A stretch of DNA of 48,622 bases from Clostridia bacterium (GCA_900767815.1 CAAGAM010000012.1:1-48622), one strand, 5' to 3'. Counted from the stretch's first letter, positions 1 through 9,042 are shown. Notes: generated by a model from the letters alone, not told the origin. Translations and numbers: made by a program.

Positions 1-2
1 TC

Positions 3-1223
3 CGTCTCGAAACCAAAAACGATATAAGAATAACGCCCATCCCGGGGTCGTCTCTTATAGGTATCGAAGTCGCGAACGATAAGCGTTCCATAGTCGGGCT
101 TAAAGACGTAATTCAAAGCGACGCGTTCACAAAAACCAAAAAGACTTCGCTTACGTTCGCAATCGGTAAAGATATCGTCGGCAACCCCGTGGTTGCGGAT
201 CTCACGAAAACGTTGCATATGCTTATCGCGGGCGCAAGTGGAACGGGAAAGAGCGTCGGGCTTAACTCTCTTCTTGTCAGCTGGTTCTATAAATACAGCC
301 CCGCGGATTTAAGGCTTATAATAGTCGACCCGAAACTCGTCGAGTTTAAAGTGTTCGAGGGAATACCGCATCTTCTTTTCGGAGATATAATAACGGACGC
401 GAAAACCGCCGTTGCCATGCTTAATTGGGCCGTTAAGGAAATGGAAGCGAGATACACGAAAATGGCGGAACTCGTCGTTCATAATATCGATGAATATAAC
501 GACCTTATCGACCCGAGAAAGGACAGAAAGCTTCCGAAGATAGTAATCATTATAGACGAGTTTGCAGACCTCATGTCTACGGACAAAAAGGCAATCGAGG
601 AGAAAATCGGAAGGCTTGCGCAGAAAGCGAGAGCTGCGGGAATGTATCTTATTCTCGCAACGCAAAGACCTTCGGTCAATATCATCGAAGGTTCGATCAA
701 GACGAACTTTATTTCGAGAATGGCGTTCAAGATGTCCAACGCTATGGACTCTTCCACGATTATAGGCGAAAGCGGAGCGGAGAAACTTCTCGGCAACGGC
801 GACCTTTTATATCGCATGAGCTACATGAGCAATATGGAAAGAGCGCAGGGCGCGTATATCGATATGGAAGAAATAAAATCGGTCGTCGCGTATATCAAGA
901 ACAACAATAAAGCATATTTCAACGAAGCGGCTATGAAAGAAATAAACGGCGAGGCAAATCCGCAGATAGAAAGCGTTACGGGTGCGGAAGAAAAAGTTCC
1001 CGATTATTATATCGAGGCGTTAAAGATTGCCGTTGAAATGGGAAGTATTTCTATTTCGCTTATTCAAAGACGTCTTAAGTCCTGCGGGTTCCCCAAAGCC
1101 GCAAAGATTTTCGACTGGATGGTTGCCAAAGGCTACGTTTTAAACAGCCAGGGCGGAAAACAAAAACAAGTAACTCTTTCGCAGGAAGAGTTTGACGAGC
1201 TTTACGGAGATTATGACGTATAA
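3..1223 (+). CDS. ftsK: DNA translocase FtsK/SpoIIIE, C-terminal part (5' end outside window)
   Basis: Septal or sporulation DNA pump that moves chromosomal DNA through the closing division septum. The frame is open from base 3, so the start codon and the N-terminal membrane domain lie outside the window; a GTG at 189 is internal. Visible in order are the start of the motor region (PIPGSSLIGIEV), Walker A GASGTGKS, Walker B IVIIIDEFADLM, the ATQRPSVN motif, and a C-terminal winged-helix gamma domain (from about PDYYIEALKIAVEMGSISIS) that in this family reads KOPS/SRS orientation sequences. The stop overlaps the next gene by 11 nt, so translation is probably coupled. FtsK and SpoIIIE cannot be told apart without the N-terminus. 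Confidence 0.95.
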   Translation, partial: RLETKNDIRITPIPGSSLIGIEVANDKRSIVGLKDVIQSDAFTKTKKTSLTFAIGKDIVGNPVVADLTKTLHMLIAGASGTGKSVGLNSLLVSWFYKYSPADLRLIIVDPKLVEFKVFEGIPHLLFGDIITDAKTAVAMLNWAVKEMEARYTKMAELVVHNIDEYNDLIDPRKDRKLPKIVIIIDEFADLMSTDKKAIEEKIGRLAQKARAAGMYLILATQRPSVNIIEGSIKTNFISRMAFKMSNAMDSSTIIGESGAEKLLGNGDLLYRMSYMSNMERAQGAYIDMEEIKSVVAYIKNNNKAYFNEAAMKEINGEANPQIESVTGAEEKVPDYYIEALKIAVEMGSISISLIQRRLKSCGFPKAAKIFDWMVAKGYVLNSQGGKQKQVTLSQEEFDELYGDYDV

Positions 1224-2544
1224 CACATTTAAAGAAAAAACTATCGGGGTGATTTCGCTCGGTTGCGATAAAAACAGGGTGGATACCGAAAAGATGCTTG
1301 CAGTCCTTGGTTCGGATAAAATAACTTCCGAACAGGAAAACGCGCAGATAATCATCATCAACTCGTGCGCTTTTCTGGAAAGTTCCAGAAAAGAGGCGAT
1401 AGAAACGGTTTTCGAAGTCAACGAACTCAGAAAAACGGGTAAACTCGAAAAGATTATTCTTACGGGTTGTATGCCTCAGAAATTCGTGCAGGACATGTTC
1501 GACGAATTCAAGGAAGTGGACGTTTTTTTGGGAACAGCCGATTATGAGCTTCTTCCCGAGGCTATAGAGCTTGCATATAGCGGAGAACGAGTGAATTTCG
1601 TCGGCAAAGCCAAGGAATTCAAGCAGGAAAAAAGAGTCGTGACAACCCCTCTTCATTATGCTTACCTTAAAATCGCAGACGGATGCGACAATCATTGCAC
1701 ATACTGTCTTATTCCGTCGATAAGAGGTAAATATCGTTCGGAACCGACGGAAGACCTTTTAGAGGAAGCAAAGGCTTTAGGCGAAATATCGGAGCTTATA
1801 TTGGTCGCGCAGGATATCACTCGTTACGGCGAGGATTTATACGGCGAAAACAAACTTACCGAGCTTCTTAAAAAATTGTCCGCACTCGATAACGTCGGGT
1901 CGATAAGGCTTTTGTACGCTTATCCCGATAAACTGACGGACGATATTATTTCGGAAATCAAAAACAATCCGAAGATCATAAAGTATCTCGATATTCCTTT
2001 GCAGCATGCCGACCCTGTCGTGTTAAAACGCATGAACAGAAAGGGTACGGGCGAAGAATATCTCGATCTTATCGGCAAATTAAGAAGAGAGATTCCCCAA
2101 ATAGCGATACGCTCTACATTTATCGCGGGTTTCCCCGGCGAAACGGAGGAGCAGTTTGAAAATCTTCTTAAGTTTATCAAGACGGCAAGGCTTACAAACG
2201 CGGGTTTCTTTGCTTATTCGAGAGAAGAGGGGACGCCTGCGTATAAGCTTCCCGATCAGATAGACGAAAAAGTCAAAGAGTCGAGAGTTAAGAAGTTGTA
2301 CGCCGCGCAGAAAAAAATATCGAAAGAACATAATCTTGCTTTAGTCGGTAAAACTTTGGAAGTTGTTTGCGACGGAGTCGATTACGATAAACAGTATTTT
2401 TACGGGCGTGCATATTTTTCCGCTCCCGATATAGACGGGAAAGTTTATTTTACATACGACGGAGAAATAAAGCAAGGCGAACGTTACAACGTAAAAATAA
2501 CAAAAGCCGACGATTACGATTTGTACGGGGAGGTTAAAGAATAA
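1213..2544 (+). CDS. rimO: Ribosomal protein S12 methylthiotransferase RimO
   Basis: Radical-SAM enzyme that methylthiolates the conserved aspartate of ribosomal protein S12. The N-terminal UPF0004 domain has SLGCDKNRVDTE, NSCAF and TGCMPQ, which supply the three cysteines of the auxiliary cluster. The radical-SAM motif is DGCDNHCTYC followed by LIPSIRGKYRSE, a form typical of RimO rather than MiaB. A C-terminal TRAM domain covers about the last 65 residues. The ATG at 1213 is preferred over a TTG at 1192: it gives the usual RimO N-terminus and GGAG lies just upstream, though the spacing is short. It overlaps ftsK by 11 nt and is followed by pgsA after 1 nt, as in other Clostridia. Confidence 0.95.
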   Translation: MTYNTFKEKTIGVISLGCDKNRVDTEKMLAVLGSDKITSEQENAQIIIINSCAFLESSRKEAIETVFEVNELRKTGKLEKIILTGCMPQKFVQDMFDEFKEVDVFLGTADYELLPEAIELAYSGERVNFVGKAKEFKQEKRVVTTPLHYAYLKIADGCDNHCTYCLIPSIRGKYRSEPTEDLLEEAKALGEISELILVAQDITRYGEDLYGENKLTELLKKLSALDNVGSIRLLYAYPDKLTDDIISEIKNNPKIIKYLDIPLQHADPVVLKRMNRKGTGEEYLDLIGKLRREIPQIAIRSTFIAGFPGETEEQFENLLKFIKTARLTNAGFFAYSREEGTPAYKLPDQIDEKVKESRVKKLYAAQKKISKEHNLALVGKTLEVVCDGVDYDKQYFYGRAYFSAPDIDGKVYFTYDGEIKQGERYNVKITKADDYDLYGEVKE

Positions 2545-2545
2545 A

Positions 2546-3145
2546 ATGAATTTACCCAACAAGCTGACTCTTTTGAGGCTTATTTTGATTCCGTTTTTCA
2601 TCACGGCGTTTTATCTCGGTTTTTTCGCGGGGCATTATTTCGTCGCGCTCGGAATTTTCGTCGTAGCTTCGCTTACCGATTTTCTTGACGGATATATCGC
2701 AAGAAAATACAATATGGTTACCGACCTCGGTAAATTTCTCGACCCGATTGCGGATAAGGTTCTTGTCCTTGCGGGGCTTATCGTGCTTATAGCCGATCCG
2801 TATGAAACAAACGTATTCGGCAGGATAGGTATTATCGGCATTATATACGGCGGAGTAGGGGTTTCGATAATAATGGCAAGAGAGATGGTCGTTTCCTCCC
2901 TCCGCATGATGGCGGCTAAAAAAGGAATAGTTTTAGCGGCGGAAATGACGGGTAAGGTAAAGACGTTTTTCACCGACGTGACGATAATAGTTCTTTTGCT
3001 TGCAGGAGATTTGCTCAATTTTGCGCCCGACGTCGGTGTTGTTTTCGATTATATCGGACTTGTATGCTTCGGAATTTCGGTTTTGCTTACCATAATTTCG
3101 GGCTGTTCGTATCTTATAAAAAACAAAGAGGTTTTTAAAGGGTGA
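2546..3145 (+). CDS. pgsA: CDP-diacylglycerol-glycerol-3-phosphate 3-phosphatidyltransferase
   Basis: Integral membrane enzyme that makes phosphatidylglycerophosphate, the committed step to phosphatidylglycerol. At 199 residues the length is normal. The CDP-alcohol phosphatidyltransferase signature is complete: DGYIAR, then 8 residues to G, then two spaced aspartates (KFLDPIADK). Several hydrophobic segments surround it. The gene starts 1 nt after rimO with a GGGGAGG ribosome-binding site inside the rimO end, and its stop overlaps the next start by 4 nt (GTGA). The rimO-pgsA-cinA-recA order is common in Firmicutes. Confidence 0.95.
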   Translation: MNLPNKLTLLRLILIPFFITAFYLGFFAGHYFVALGIFVVASLTDFLDGYIARKYNMVTDLGKFLDPIADKVLVLAGLIVLIADPYETNVFGRIGIIGIIYGGVGVSIIMAREMVVSSLRMMAAKKGIVLAAEMTGKVKTFFTDVTIIVLLLAGDLLNFAPDVGVVFDYIGLVCFGISVLLTIISGCSYLIKNKEVFKG

Positions 3146-3864
3146 TTGAAGAAAATTATGCCGAAGACGGTAAATTCAAGTCGGTAATCAAAGCTTTCGG
3201 TATTTCGGAAGACGCATTGAACAGTCGATTGGACGAAATTTCGGATGCGCTCAAAACGGTTGAAATAATAGCCGAAAGAAACGTACTCGACCTGAAAATC
3301 GTTATCGAAAGCGATAATTTTATAAATTTCGGAAAAGCCGTTAAAATGTTTTCGGAATCATTTCCCGAAAATATTTACGCCGATTTTGACGGTACGCTTC
3401 AGGAAGTTCTCGTAAGCATGCTTAAAATCGGGAAATTTAAGATTTCCGTTGCGGAATCGTTCACGGGAGGGAATCTCTCGTCGAGAATAATTTCCGTACC
3501 CGGCGCAAGCGAAGTGTTTTACGAGGGAATCGTCGCATACAGCTCGGAAGCGAAAATCAGAAGGCTGGGTGTAGAAGAGGAATCGATAAAGAAAAACAAA
3601 CCCGTATCGTCGCAGGTTGCCGGCGAAATGGCAAGCGGACTACTAAGCGAAGGCGTTCCCGATCTGGTTGTTTCCACAACCGGTCTTGCCGGGCCTTCGT
3701 CCGACGAATCGGGCTTCCCCGTAGGGCTTTGTTATCTCGCGGCGGGTTCGCGGCAAGGCGTTTCCGTTTATCGCTACATGTTCGACGGAACGCGCGCAGA
3801 AATAACCGAAAAAGGCGTTCAGACGGCTTTATTTCTCGCAATAAAGAGCGTTAAGCATTTATAA
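3142..3864 (+). CDS. CinA C-terminal-type nicotinamide nucleotide amidase, short form
   Basis: Residues from about 95 onward match the CinA C-terminal (PncC) amidase, which hydrolyses nicotinamide mononucleotide to nicotinate mononucleotide: KISVAESFTGG, the GASEVFYEGIVAYSS stretch, PVSSQVAGEMA and STTGLAGPSS. The first 90 residues resemble the small middle domain of CinA. The large N-terminal molybdopterin-binding-like (COG1058) domain of full CinA is absent, so this 240-residue protein is a shortened CinA rather than the usual form of about 410 residues. The GTG start overlaps the pgsA stop, and recA follows 44 nt later, the position full-length cinA takes in many Firmicutes. Amidase activity is likely but inferred. 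Confidence 0.85.
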   Translation: MIEENYAEDGKFKSVIKAFGISEDALNSRLDEISDALKTVEIIAERNVLDLKIVIESDNFINFGKAVKMFSESFPENIYADFDGTLQEVLVSMLKIGKFKISVAESFTGGNLSSRIISVPGASEVFYEGIVAYSSEAKIRRLGVEEESIKKNKPVSSQVAGEMASGLLSEGVPDLVVSTTGLAGPSSDESGFPVGLCYLAAGSRQGVSVYRYMFDGTRAEITEKGVQTALFLAIKSVKHL

Positions 3865-3908
3865 TTTCAAGAAAAAAATCAGGGGTGTCAATCCCGATAG
3901 GAGTAAGA

Positions 3909-4919
3909 ATGTTAGAGGAAAAACAAAAAGCTCTCGATCTTGTTTTAAAAGAGATCGAAAAGCAGTACGGAAAAGGAGCCATAATGAAGCTCGGACAAAG
4001 TTCGGCGGATATGTCTATCGACGTTATCCCCACAGGGTGTCTCACGCTTGATCTGGCTCTCGGAATCGGCGGTGTTCCGCGCGGAAGAATCATCGAGATT
4101 TTCGGACCCGAATCCTCGGGTAAAACCACGGTTGCGTTGCACGTTATCGCGCAAACTCAGAAAGCGGGCGGCATTGCCGCGTTTATCGACGCGGAGCATG
4201 CGCTCGATCCCGTCTATGCGTCCAAACTCGGAGTTAATCTCGACGATTTGTACGTATCGCAACCCGACACGGGCGAGCAGGCGCTCGATATAACCGAAAG
4301 CTTGGTAAGAAGCGGTGCGGTCGACGTCGTTGTCGTAGACTCCGTTGCGGCTTTAACGCCTAAGGCGGAAATCGAAGGCGATATGGGCGACAGCCACGTG
4401 GGTCTTCAGGCAAGGCTTATGTCTCAGGCTCTTCGTAAGCTTACGGGCATAACGAACAAATCGAAAACCTGCGTAATTTTCATCAACCAGCTCAGGGAAA
4501 AAGTCGGCGTTATGTTCGGAAATCCCGAAGTAACCCCGGGCGGCAAGGCTTTGAAATTCTATGCTTCCGTAAGAATCGACGTAAGAAAAGCCGACGCTCT
4601 TAAAGACAGCGACGGCATGTTCGGAAACAGAACGAAAGCGAAGATCGTTAAAAACAAGCTTGCGCCCCCGTTCAAAACCGCGGAATTCGACATTATTTAC
4701 GGCGAAGGGATTTCGCAGACGGGATGTCTTGTCGATTTAGGCGTGGAAAAAGGAATTCTGGAAAAGAGCGGATCGTGGTTCTCTTATAACGGCGAAAAAA
4801 TCGCGCAGGGCAGGGATAAAGCGAAAGATTATCTTGCCGCCAACCCGGAAGTCGCTAAAGAAATCGAAGAAAAAATCAGAGCCGCAGTTGCGGAAGCTCA
4901 GACGAAGAAAGATAATTAA
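3909..4919 (+). CDS. recA: Recombinase RecA
   Basis: RecA forms ATP-dependent filaments on single-stranded DNA, catalyses strand exchange and triggers LexA self-cleavage. At 336 residues it is of standard length. Visible are Walker A GPESSGKT, Walker B VVVVDSVAAL, loop 1 around EIEGDMGDSHVG, the FINQLREKVGVMFGNPE region and PGGKALKFYASVR. The ATG at 3909 is chosen over an in-frame GTG at 3885 because AGGAG lies about 6 nt upstream and the N-terminus (MLEEKQKALD) matches the family. No clear Firmicutes LexA box was seen in the 44 nt upstream. A perfect hairpin follows the stop. Confidence 0.97.
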   Translation: MLEEKQKALDLVLKEIEKQYGKGAIMKLGQSSADMSIDVIPTGCLTLDLALGIGGVPRGRIIEIFGPESSGKTTVALHVIAQTQKAGGIAAFIDAEHALDPVYASKLGVNLDDLYVSQPDTGEQALDITESLVRSGAVDVVVVDSVAALTPKAEIEGDMGDSHVGLQARLMSQALRKLTGITNKSKTCVIFINQLREKVGVMFGNPEVTPGGKALKFYASVRIDVRKADALKDSDGMFGNRTKAKIVKNKLAPPFKTAEFDIIYGEGISQTGCLVDLGVEKGILEKSGSWFSYNGEKIAQGRDKAKDYLAANPEVAKEIEEKIRAAVAEAQTKKDN

Positions 4920-4929
4920 AGATAAAAGC

Positions 4930-4963
4930 ATTGCGCCTTTTCCGTTTTCGGAAAAGGCGCAAT
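4930..4963. terminator. Hairpin between convergent recA and the 4980-6158 gene
   Basis: A perfect 15-bp stem (4930-4944 with 4949-4963) has a TTTT loop and the core GCGCCTTTTCCG. It sits between two convergent genes and probably ends transcription in both directions. No long U-run follows on the plus strand; the minus-strand side has a short T-rich tail (GCTTTTATC). Confidence 0.8.
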
Positions 4964-4979
4964 AAGAAAGCGTATACGT

Positions 4980-6158
4980 TTAAATTTCGCAGACGGAAAC
5001 TTTCGTGCAGAGATTCGCGTCCGCAATTTTTTGAGTTTTGCCGTCTTTGCCCATTAAAACGACGTGTTTTCCGTTGGTGTAAACTATATCGCCGTTATCT
5101 GAAACGCAGTAGTCGATAACCCCGTTTTTTATGTGGGTTACGTTGCCGCTTTGGTCGCGCTTTACAAGTTGCCACGACCACGGAGCAATCCCCGCGAATT
5201 TATCTTTATGGCGCAGATTGTTTTTATATTCTTCGTTTGCGTTTATAAGGTTGTCCTCGATGAAAATTTCTTTGGGGGATTTATCTCTTGTTTTTGCGGG
5301 ATTGTTCGATTTTTCCGAAAATCCTTTACCCGTAAACATGGTTGTGAAAAGTTCGATAAAGTTAAACAACGCTTTGAACAGCTTCCACGGAATGAGGATA
5401 ATATCCAGAAGAGTGCCGAAAAAGCTTCTTCTTTTTTCTTTTTCGGGTCTTATTATGTAGTATAAATTCCCGTTTTTGTCGTCTTTCGGTTTTACGAGCG
5501 ATTTTTCGTTTTCGGAAAGAATTTCTTCAAGATCTCCGCTATCGATATTATACGTAAAGACAGACGACGGCGAGTATTTTACAAATTCGCCATTGCCGTT
5601 TCTGCCCGCGCCCTTGCTTGAAAAATAAATAAGCGAAGAATCGCGCGCCGAAATCGTCGCGTCGAAATCCGCGCTGTCGCCGTCGGTTACGGTAATATAA
5701 TCGTTCGTCATGACGTCGTAAACGGCTAAATGCGAGTTTATGTAATTGTCTTTTATGCAGGTAACGATTTTTCTTCCGTCTGGGGAGGGGCTTGCTCCGT
5801 TAAACGTAAGTTCGGCGGAGTGAATTATGTGTCCTTCGCTGTCCTTTTCCGCCGTTAAATCTTTGGTGAAGATGCCCGAAACCCTGTCTACGGTAATCGA
5901 ATAAACGATATTTTCGTTGTTTTTGAAAAAATCCAGGGAGTTGAAATACGAAAAATTTTCGTTTTCGCGGTTTATGTCCGATTCTTCGTAAACGCCCATA
6001 AATCTCGCGCCCGAGCCTTGCGTTTTCCATTCGGAGTTTTTTGCCGCGCGCCTTGCCGAGTCGATATAATTATTGTAAAAATCACAGCCGTATTCGCGGA
6101 TTTTTCCGTTTTCGAACGTTTTGAAAATCAAACCGTCGTTAAATAATATTTTAAGCAT
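4980..6158 (-). CDS. Beta-propeller-like protein of unknown function with an internal hydrophobic segment
   Basis: The 392-residue product is not recognised as a named family. It carries TolB/WD40-like blade motifs: SPDGRKIVTCIKDN, ARDSSLIYFSSKG, DKNGNLYYIIRP and SDNGDIVYTNGKHVVLMGKDGK. There is no signal peptide. Residues about 245-276 (from SFFGTLLDIILIPW to FTTMF) form a long hydrophobic, amphipathic insert between blades, which suggests a cytoplasmic propeller attached to the membrane by a loop. The gene faces recA convergently and is divergent from the gene at 6208. No Shine-Dalgarno sequence precedes the ATG, and a promoter places the transcript start at or next to the start codon. Function is unknown. 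Confidence 0.7.
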   Translation of the reverse strand: MLKILFNDGLIFKTFENGKIREYGCDFYNNYIDSARRAAKNSEWKTQGSGARFMGVYEESDINRENENFSYFNSLDFFKNNENIVYSITVDRVSGIFTKDLTAEKDSEGHIIHSAELTFNGASPSPDGRKIVTCIKDNYINSHLAVYDVMTNDYITVTDGDSADFDATISARDSSLIYFSSKGAGRNGNGEFVKYSPSSVFTYNIDSGDLEEILSENEKSLVKPKDDKNGNLYYIIRPEKEKRRSFFGTLLDIILIPWKLFKALFNFIELFTTMFTGKGFSEKSNNPAKTRDKSPKEIFIEDNLINANEEYKNNLRHKDKFAGIAPWSWQLVKRDQSGNVTHIKNGVIDYCVSDNGDIVYTNGKHVVLMGKDGKTQKIADANLCTKVSVCEI

Positions 6159-6164
6159 ACGGTT

Positions 6165-6193
6165 ATTTTATCATATATAAAAAATTAAGTCAA
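6165..6193 (-). promoter_or_regulatory. SigA-type promoter giving a probably leaderless mRNA for 4980-6158
   Basis: On the minus strand TTGACT (6188-6193), a 17-nt spacer and TAAAAT (6165-6170) are followed by only 6 nt before the ATG at 6158. No ribosome-binding site fits in that interval, so transcription should begin at or next to the start codon. Confidence 0.6.
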
Positions 6194-6207
6194 TTAAAAG
6201 GAGAAAT

Positions 6208-6660
6208 ATGTCTCGCGGAGATAAAGCATACGAATATTTCAATAACGGTTACAATTGTTCGCAAGTGGTAGTTCTTGCGTTTTCCGATTTGTACCCCGAT
6301 AAAAAGGACGATATGGTTAAAATCGCCTCGTCGTTCGGCGGAGGATTCGGACGGATGAGAGAGGTTTGCGGAACTTTTTCGGGGATATCCATGGTCTTGG
6401 GGCTGATATGCGGTTTCGACGGAGAAAACGGCGTTTCCAAAGCCGAGCATTATGCATTGATCCGCGAACTCGGCGAAAGGTTCAAAAAAGATAACGGCTC
6501 GATTATTTGCCGCGAGCTTTTAGGCGGAACGGTAAACTTGTCGTCGGAAAATCCCGCCGTCAGGACGGAAGAATATAAGAAAAAACGTCCGTGCGCCGAG
6601 CTTTGCCGCTATGCCGCGGATATTCTGGAAGAAAAGCTTATCGAAAAAGGTCTTATATGA
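6208..6660 (+). CDS. C_GCAxxG_C_C family putative redox protein
   Basis: A 150-residue cysteine-rich protein of the family Pfam names after its C_GCAxxG_C_C motif. Family members are small, often predicted to bind a cofactor or to be redox-active, and biochemically little known. Visible are GYNCSQ near residue 16, SSFGGGFGRMREVCGTFSG, GLICGFDG, ICRELLGG and RPCAELC, with the family's spaced cysteines. AAAGGAG stands 5-6 nt before the ATG. The last codons overlap the serine dehydratase gene (ATGA), so the two are translationally coupled; a link to Fe-S chemistry is inference. Confidence 0.85.
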   Translation: MSRGDKAYEYFNNGYNCSQVVVLAFSDLYPDKKDDMVKIASSFGGGFGRMREVCGTFSGISMVLGLICGFDGENGVSKAEHYALIRELGERFKKDNGSIICRELLGGTVNLSSENPAVRTEEYKKKRPCAELCRYAADILEEKLIEKGLI

Positions 6661-7856
6661 AATCTCTGAAATCTTTATATAAAATCGGAAGAGGTCCTTC
6701 AAGCTCTCACACCATGGGACCCGAAAAAGCATGCAGATTGTTTAAAAGCAAATATCCGCAGGCGGATAAATACGTCGCAACGCTTTTCGGCTCTCTTTCC
6801 GCAACGGGCAAAGGGCATCTTACCGACGTCGCTATAAAAGAAACGCTCGGCATTGATAAAACCGAAGTGATTTTCGGCGCGACCGAAGGGGATTTTCGCC
6901 ACCCGAACAAAATGTCGATAGCAGCCTTCAACGGAGGCGAAAAAATCGGCGAGGAAGTTTATTACAGCGTCGGCGGTGGCGCGGTTCAAACCGAAAACGG
7001 CGAACCGATAGAAGAAAAGGAAGTTTATCCGCACAATTCCTACGACGAAATAAAAGCGTTTTGTCTTGAAAACAACATGAAGCTCTGGCAATACGTCGAA
7101 GTGTTCGACGAAACGGATATTTTCGATTACCTTAAAAAAATCTGGTATGCCATGAAACATTGCGTTCATACAGGGCTAAAGGCGAGCGGAATTCTTCCCG
7201 GCGGGCTTAACACCGAACGCAAAGCCAGAACGCTATACGAGCAGTATGCGTTAAACGAATCGCCCGTCGCAAGGCAGAACAGAATGGTATGCGCATATGC
7301 TTTTGCGTGTTCGGAAACGAATGCGTCGGGCGGGGTGGTCGTAACCGCGCCCACGTGCGGTTCGTGCGGCGTTCTGCCTGCGTGTCTTTATTATCTCGAG
7401 CAGAAAAACGAAGTTCCCGAAAACGAGATTTTAAAAGCGCTTGCGGTGGCGGGGCTTATAGGCGACATTGTTAAAACAAACGCTTCCATAAGCGGAGCGG
7501 AATGCGGTTGTCAAGCCGAAATAGGCGTTGCATGCGCTATGGCTTCCGCAGCCGTTGCTCAGCTTTACGGAATGAATACCGATCAGATCGAATATGCCGC
7601 AGAAATAGCAATCGAACACCATTTGGGGCTTACGTGCGACCCGATTTGCGGGCTTGTGCAGATTCCGTGCATCGAGCGTAACGCCGTTGCGGCGCTCAGA
7701 GCCTTAAACGAGGTTACACTTCCGCTTTTCATAACGGGGAGCAGAAAAATCACTTTCGACGAAGCCGTTAAAACCATGTACGAAACGGGAATCGATCTCG
7801 GAAACAAATACAGAGAAACCGCAGAAGGCGGACTTGCAAAATTATTTAAAAATTAG
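6657..7856 (+). CDS. sdaA: L-serine ammonia-lyase (Fe-S L-serine dehydratase), single chain
   Basis: Oxygen-sensitive [4Fe-4S] enzyme that deaminates L-serine to pyruvate and ammonia. The beta domain comes first (GRGPSSSHTMGPEKA, then YYSVGGG), followed by the alpha domain with TAPTCGSCGVLPA, SGAECGCQAEIG and GLTCDPICGLVQIPC, whose cysteines supply the cluster. At 399 residues alpha and beta are fused, unlike the two-gene sdaAA/sdaAB form of Bacillus. The ATG at 6657 overlaps the previous stop and gives the family's N-terminus; an upstream in-frame start at 6591 would add 22 unrelated residues. The methyltransferase gene follows after 1 nt. Confidence 0.93.
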   Translation: MKSLKSLYKIGRGPSSSHTMGPEKACRLFKSKYPQADKYVATLFGSLSATGKGHLTDVAIKETLGIDKTEVIFGATEGDFRHPNKMSIAAFNGGEKIGEEVYYSVGGGAVQTENGEPIEEKEVYPHNSYDEIKAFCLENNMKLWQYVEVFDETDIFDYLKKIWYAMKHCVHTGLKASGILPGGLNTERKARTLYEQYALNESPVARQNRMVCAYAFACSETNASGGVVVTAPTCGSCGVLPACLYYLEQKNEVPENEILKALAVAGLIGDIVKTNASISGAECGCQAEIGVACAMASAAVAQLYGMNTDQIEYAAEIAIEHHLGLTCDPICGLVQIPCIERNAVAALRALNEVTLPLFITGSRKITFDEAVKTMYETGIDLGNKYRETAEGGLAKLFKN

Positions 7857-7857
7857 T

Positions 7858-9021
7858 ATGTACACCGTATATTTAAAGAAAAACGAAGAAAAGAGGGTGC
7901 TTAACGGTTACCCGTGGATATTTGCGAATGAAGTTTTAAAAATCGACGGCAAAGACAGACAAGGCTCCGTTGCGGAAGTGAGAAGTCACGACGGGCGTTT
8001 TGTCGGCTTAGGCACGATAAATCACCATTCGAAAATCATCGTGAGAATGCTTACCCTTAAAAACGAAACCATAGACGAGGATTTTTATCGGCAAAGAATT
8101 ACCGCCGCGATCGATTACAGAAAAAGTTTAGGTTACGACGATAATTACAGAGTTATATTCGCCGAATCCGATTTCATTCCCGGGCTTATCGTCGATAAAT
8201 ACGGAAAATATCTTTCCGTTCAGTTTTTATCTCTCGGCGTAGAAGTTATAAAAGATATGATAATCAAACTTCTTATCGAGGCGTTAAATCCTGACGGAAT
8301 ATACGAAAGAAGCGACGTCGCCGTGAGAGAAAAAGAGGGTTTGGAGCTGAGAAAAGGCGTTATTTACGGTAATTTCGACCCGAGAGTGACTATTATCGAA
8401 AACGGTTTAAAAATGATCGTCGACCTTGAAAACGGACAGAAAACGGGGTATTTCCTCGATCAGAAAGAAAACAGAGACGACCTTAAACATTACGTTTCGG
8501 GGAAAACCGTTCTCGATTGTTTCTGCAACGAAGGCGGATTTTCGCTTTGCGCCAAAAAATACGGTGCGACGGAAGTTACTGCGGTAGACATAAGCGAAAA
8601 AGCAATCGGGCTTGTCAAAGAAAATGCCGCGCTCAACAATCTTGAAATCAAAACGGAAACGGCGGACGTTTTCGAAAAATTAAGAGAATACAGAAAAGAG
8701 AAAAGAAAATTCGGCGTGGTTGTTCTCGATCCGCCCGCGTTCACGAAATCGGCAGATACCGTCAAAGAGGGTTATAAAGGCTATAAAGACGTTAACATAA
8801 ACGGTTTGAAACTCGTCGAAAAAGGCGGTTATCTCGTTACGTGCAGTTGCTCGCAACACCTCACGCTTAATTTATTTTTACAAATGATTAAGGAAAGCGT
8901 GATGGAAAGCGGGGTTAAGGCAAAGCTCGTCGAGATAAGGATGCAGGGCAAAGACCACGCTACGGTTATCGGGTATGACGAAAGTTTGTATCTTAAAGTA
9001 GCCGTAATACATATACTTTAA
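7858..9021 (+). CDS. RlmI-like 23S rRNA (cytosine-5) methyltransferase
   Basis: Class I SAM-dependent methyltransferase of the COG1092 (RlmI/RlmK-like) family. An N-terminal PUA domain (about 1-75, with NGYPWIFANEV and GTINHHSKIIVRML) precedes a Rossmann methyltransferase: TVLDCFCNEGGFSL (SAM motif I), TAVDIS (motif II) and VVLDPPAFTKS (motif IV). CSCSQH supplies a cysteine near the position of the catalytic residue in RlmI. The ATG at 7858 lies 1 nt after the sdaA stop; a TTG at 7834 is less likely. The target base, m5C1962 in E. coli RlmI, is inferred from the family. Confidence 0.88.
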   Translation: MYTVYLKKNEEKRVLNGYPWIFANEVLKIDGKDRQGSVAEVRSHDGRFVGLGTINHHSKIIVRMLTLKNETIDEDFYRQRITAAIDYRKSLGYDDNYRVIFAESDFIPGLIVDKYGKYLSVQFLSLGVEVIKDMIIKLLIEALNPDGIYERSDVAVREKEGLELRKGVIYGNFDPRVTIIENGLKMIVDLENGQKTGYFLDQKENRDDLKHYVSGKTVLDCFCNEGGFSLCAKKYGATEVTAVDISEKAIGLVKENAALNNLEIKTETADVFEKLREYRKEKRKFGVVVLDPPAFTKSADTVKEGYKGYKDVNINGLKLVEKGGYLVTCSCSQHLTLNLFLQMIKESVMESGVKAKLVEIRMQGKDHATVIGYDESLYLKVAVIHIL

Positions 9022-9042
9022 TATTCTACAAGAGATAATAAT

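Noticed and set aside
3865..3908. LexA box upstream of recA
   Set aside because: No CGAAC-N4-GTTCG-like palindrome was found in the gap; control may lie upstream of the operon, outside what can be judged.
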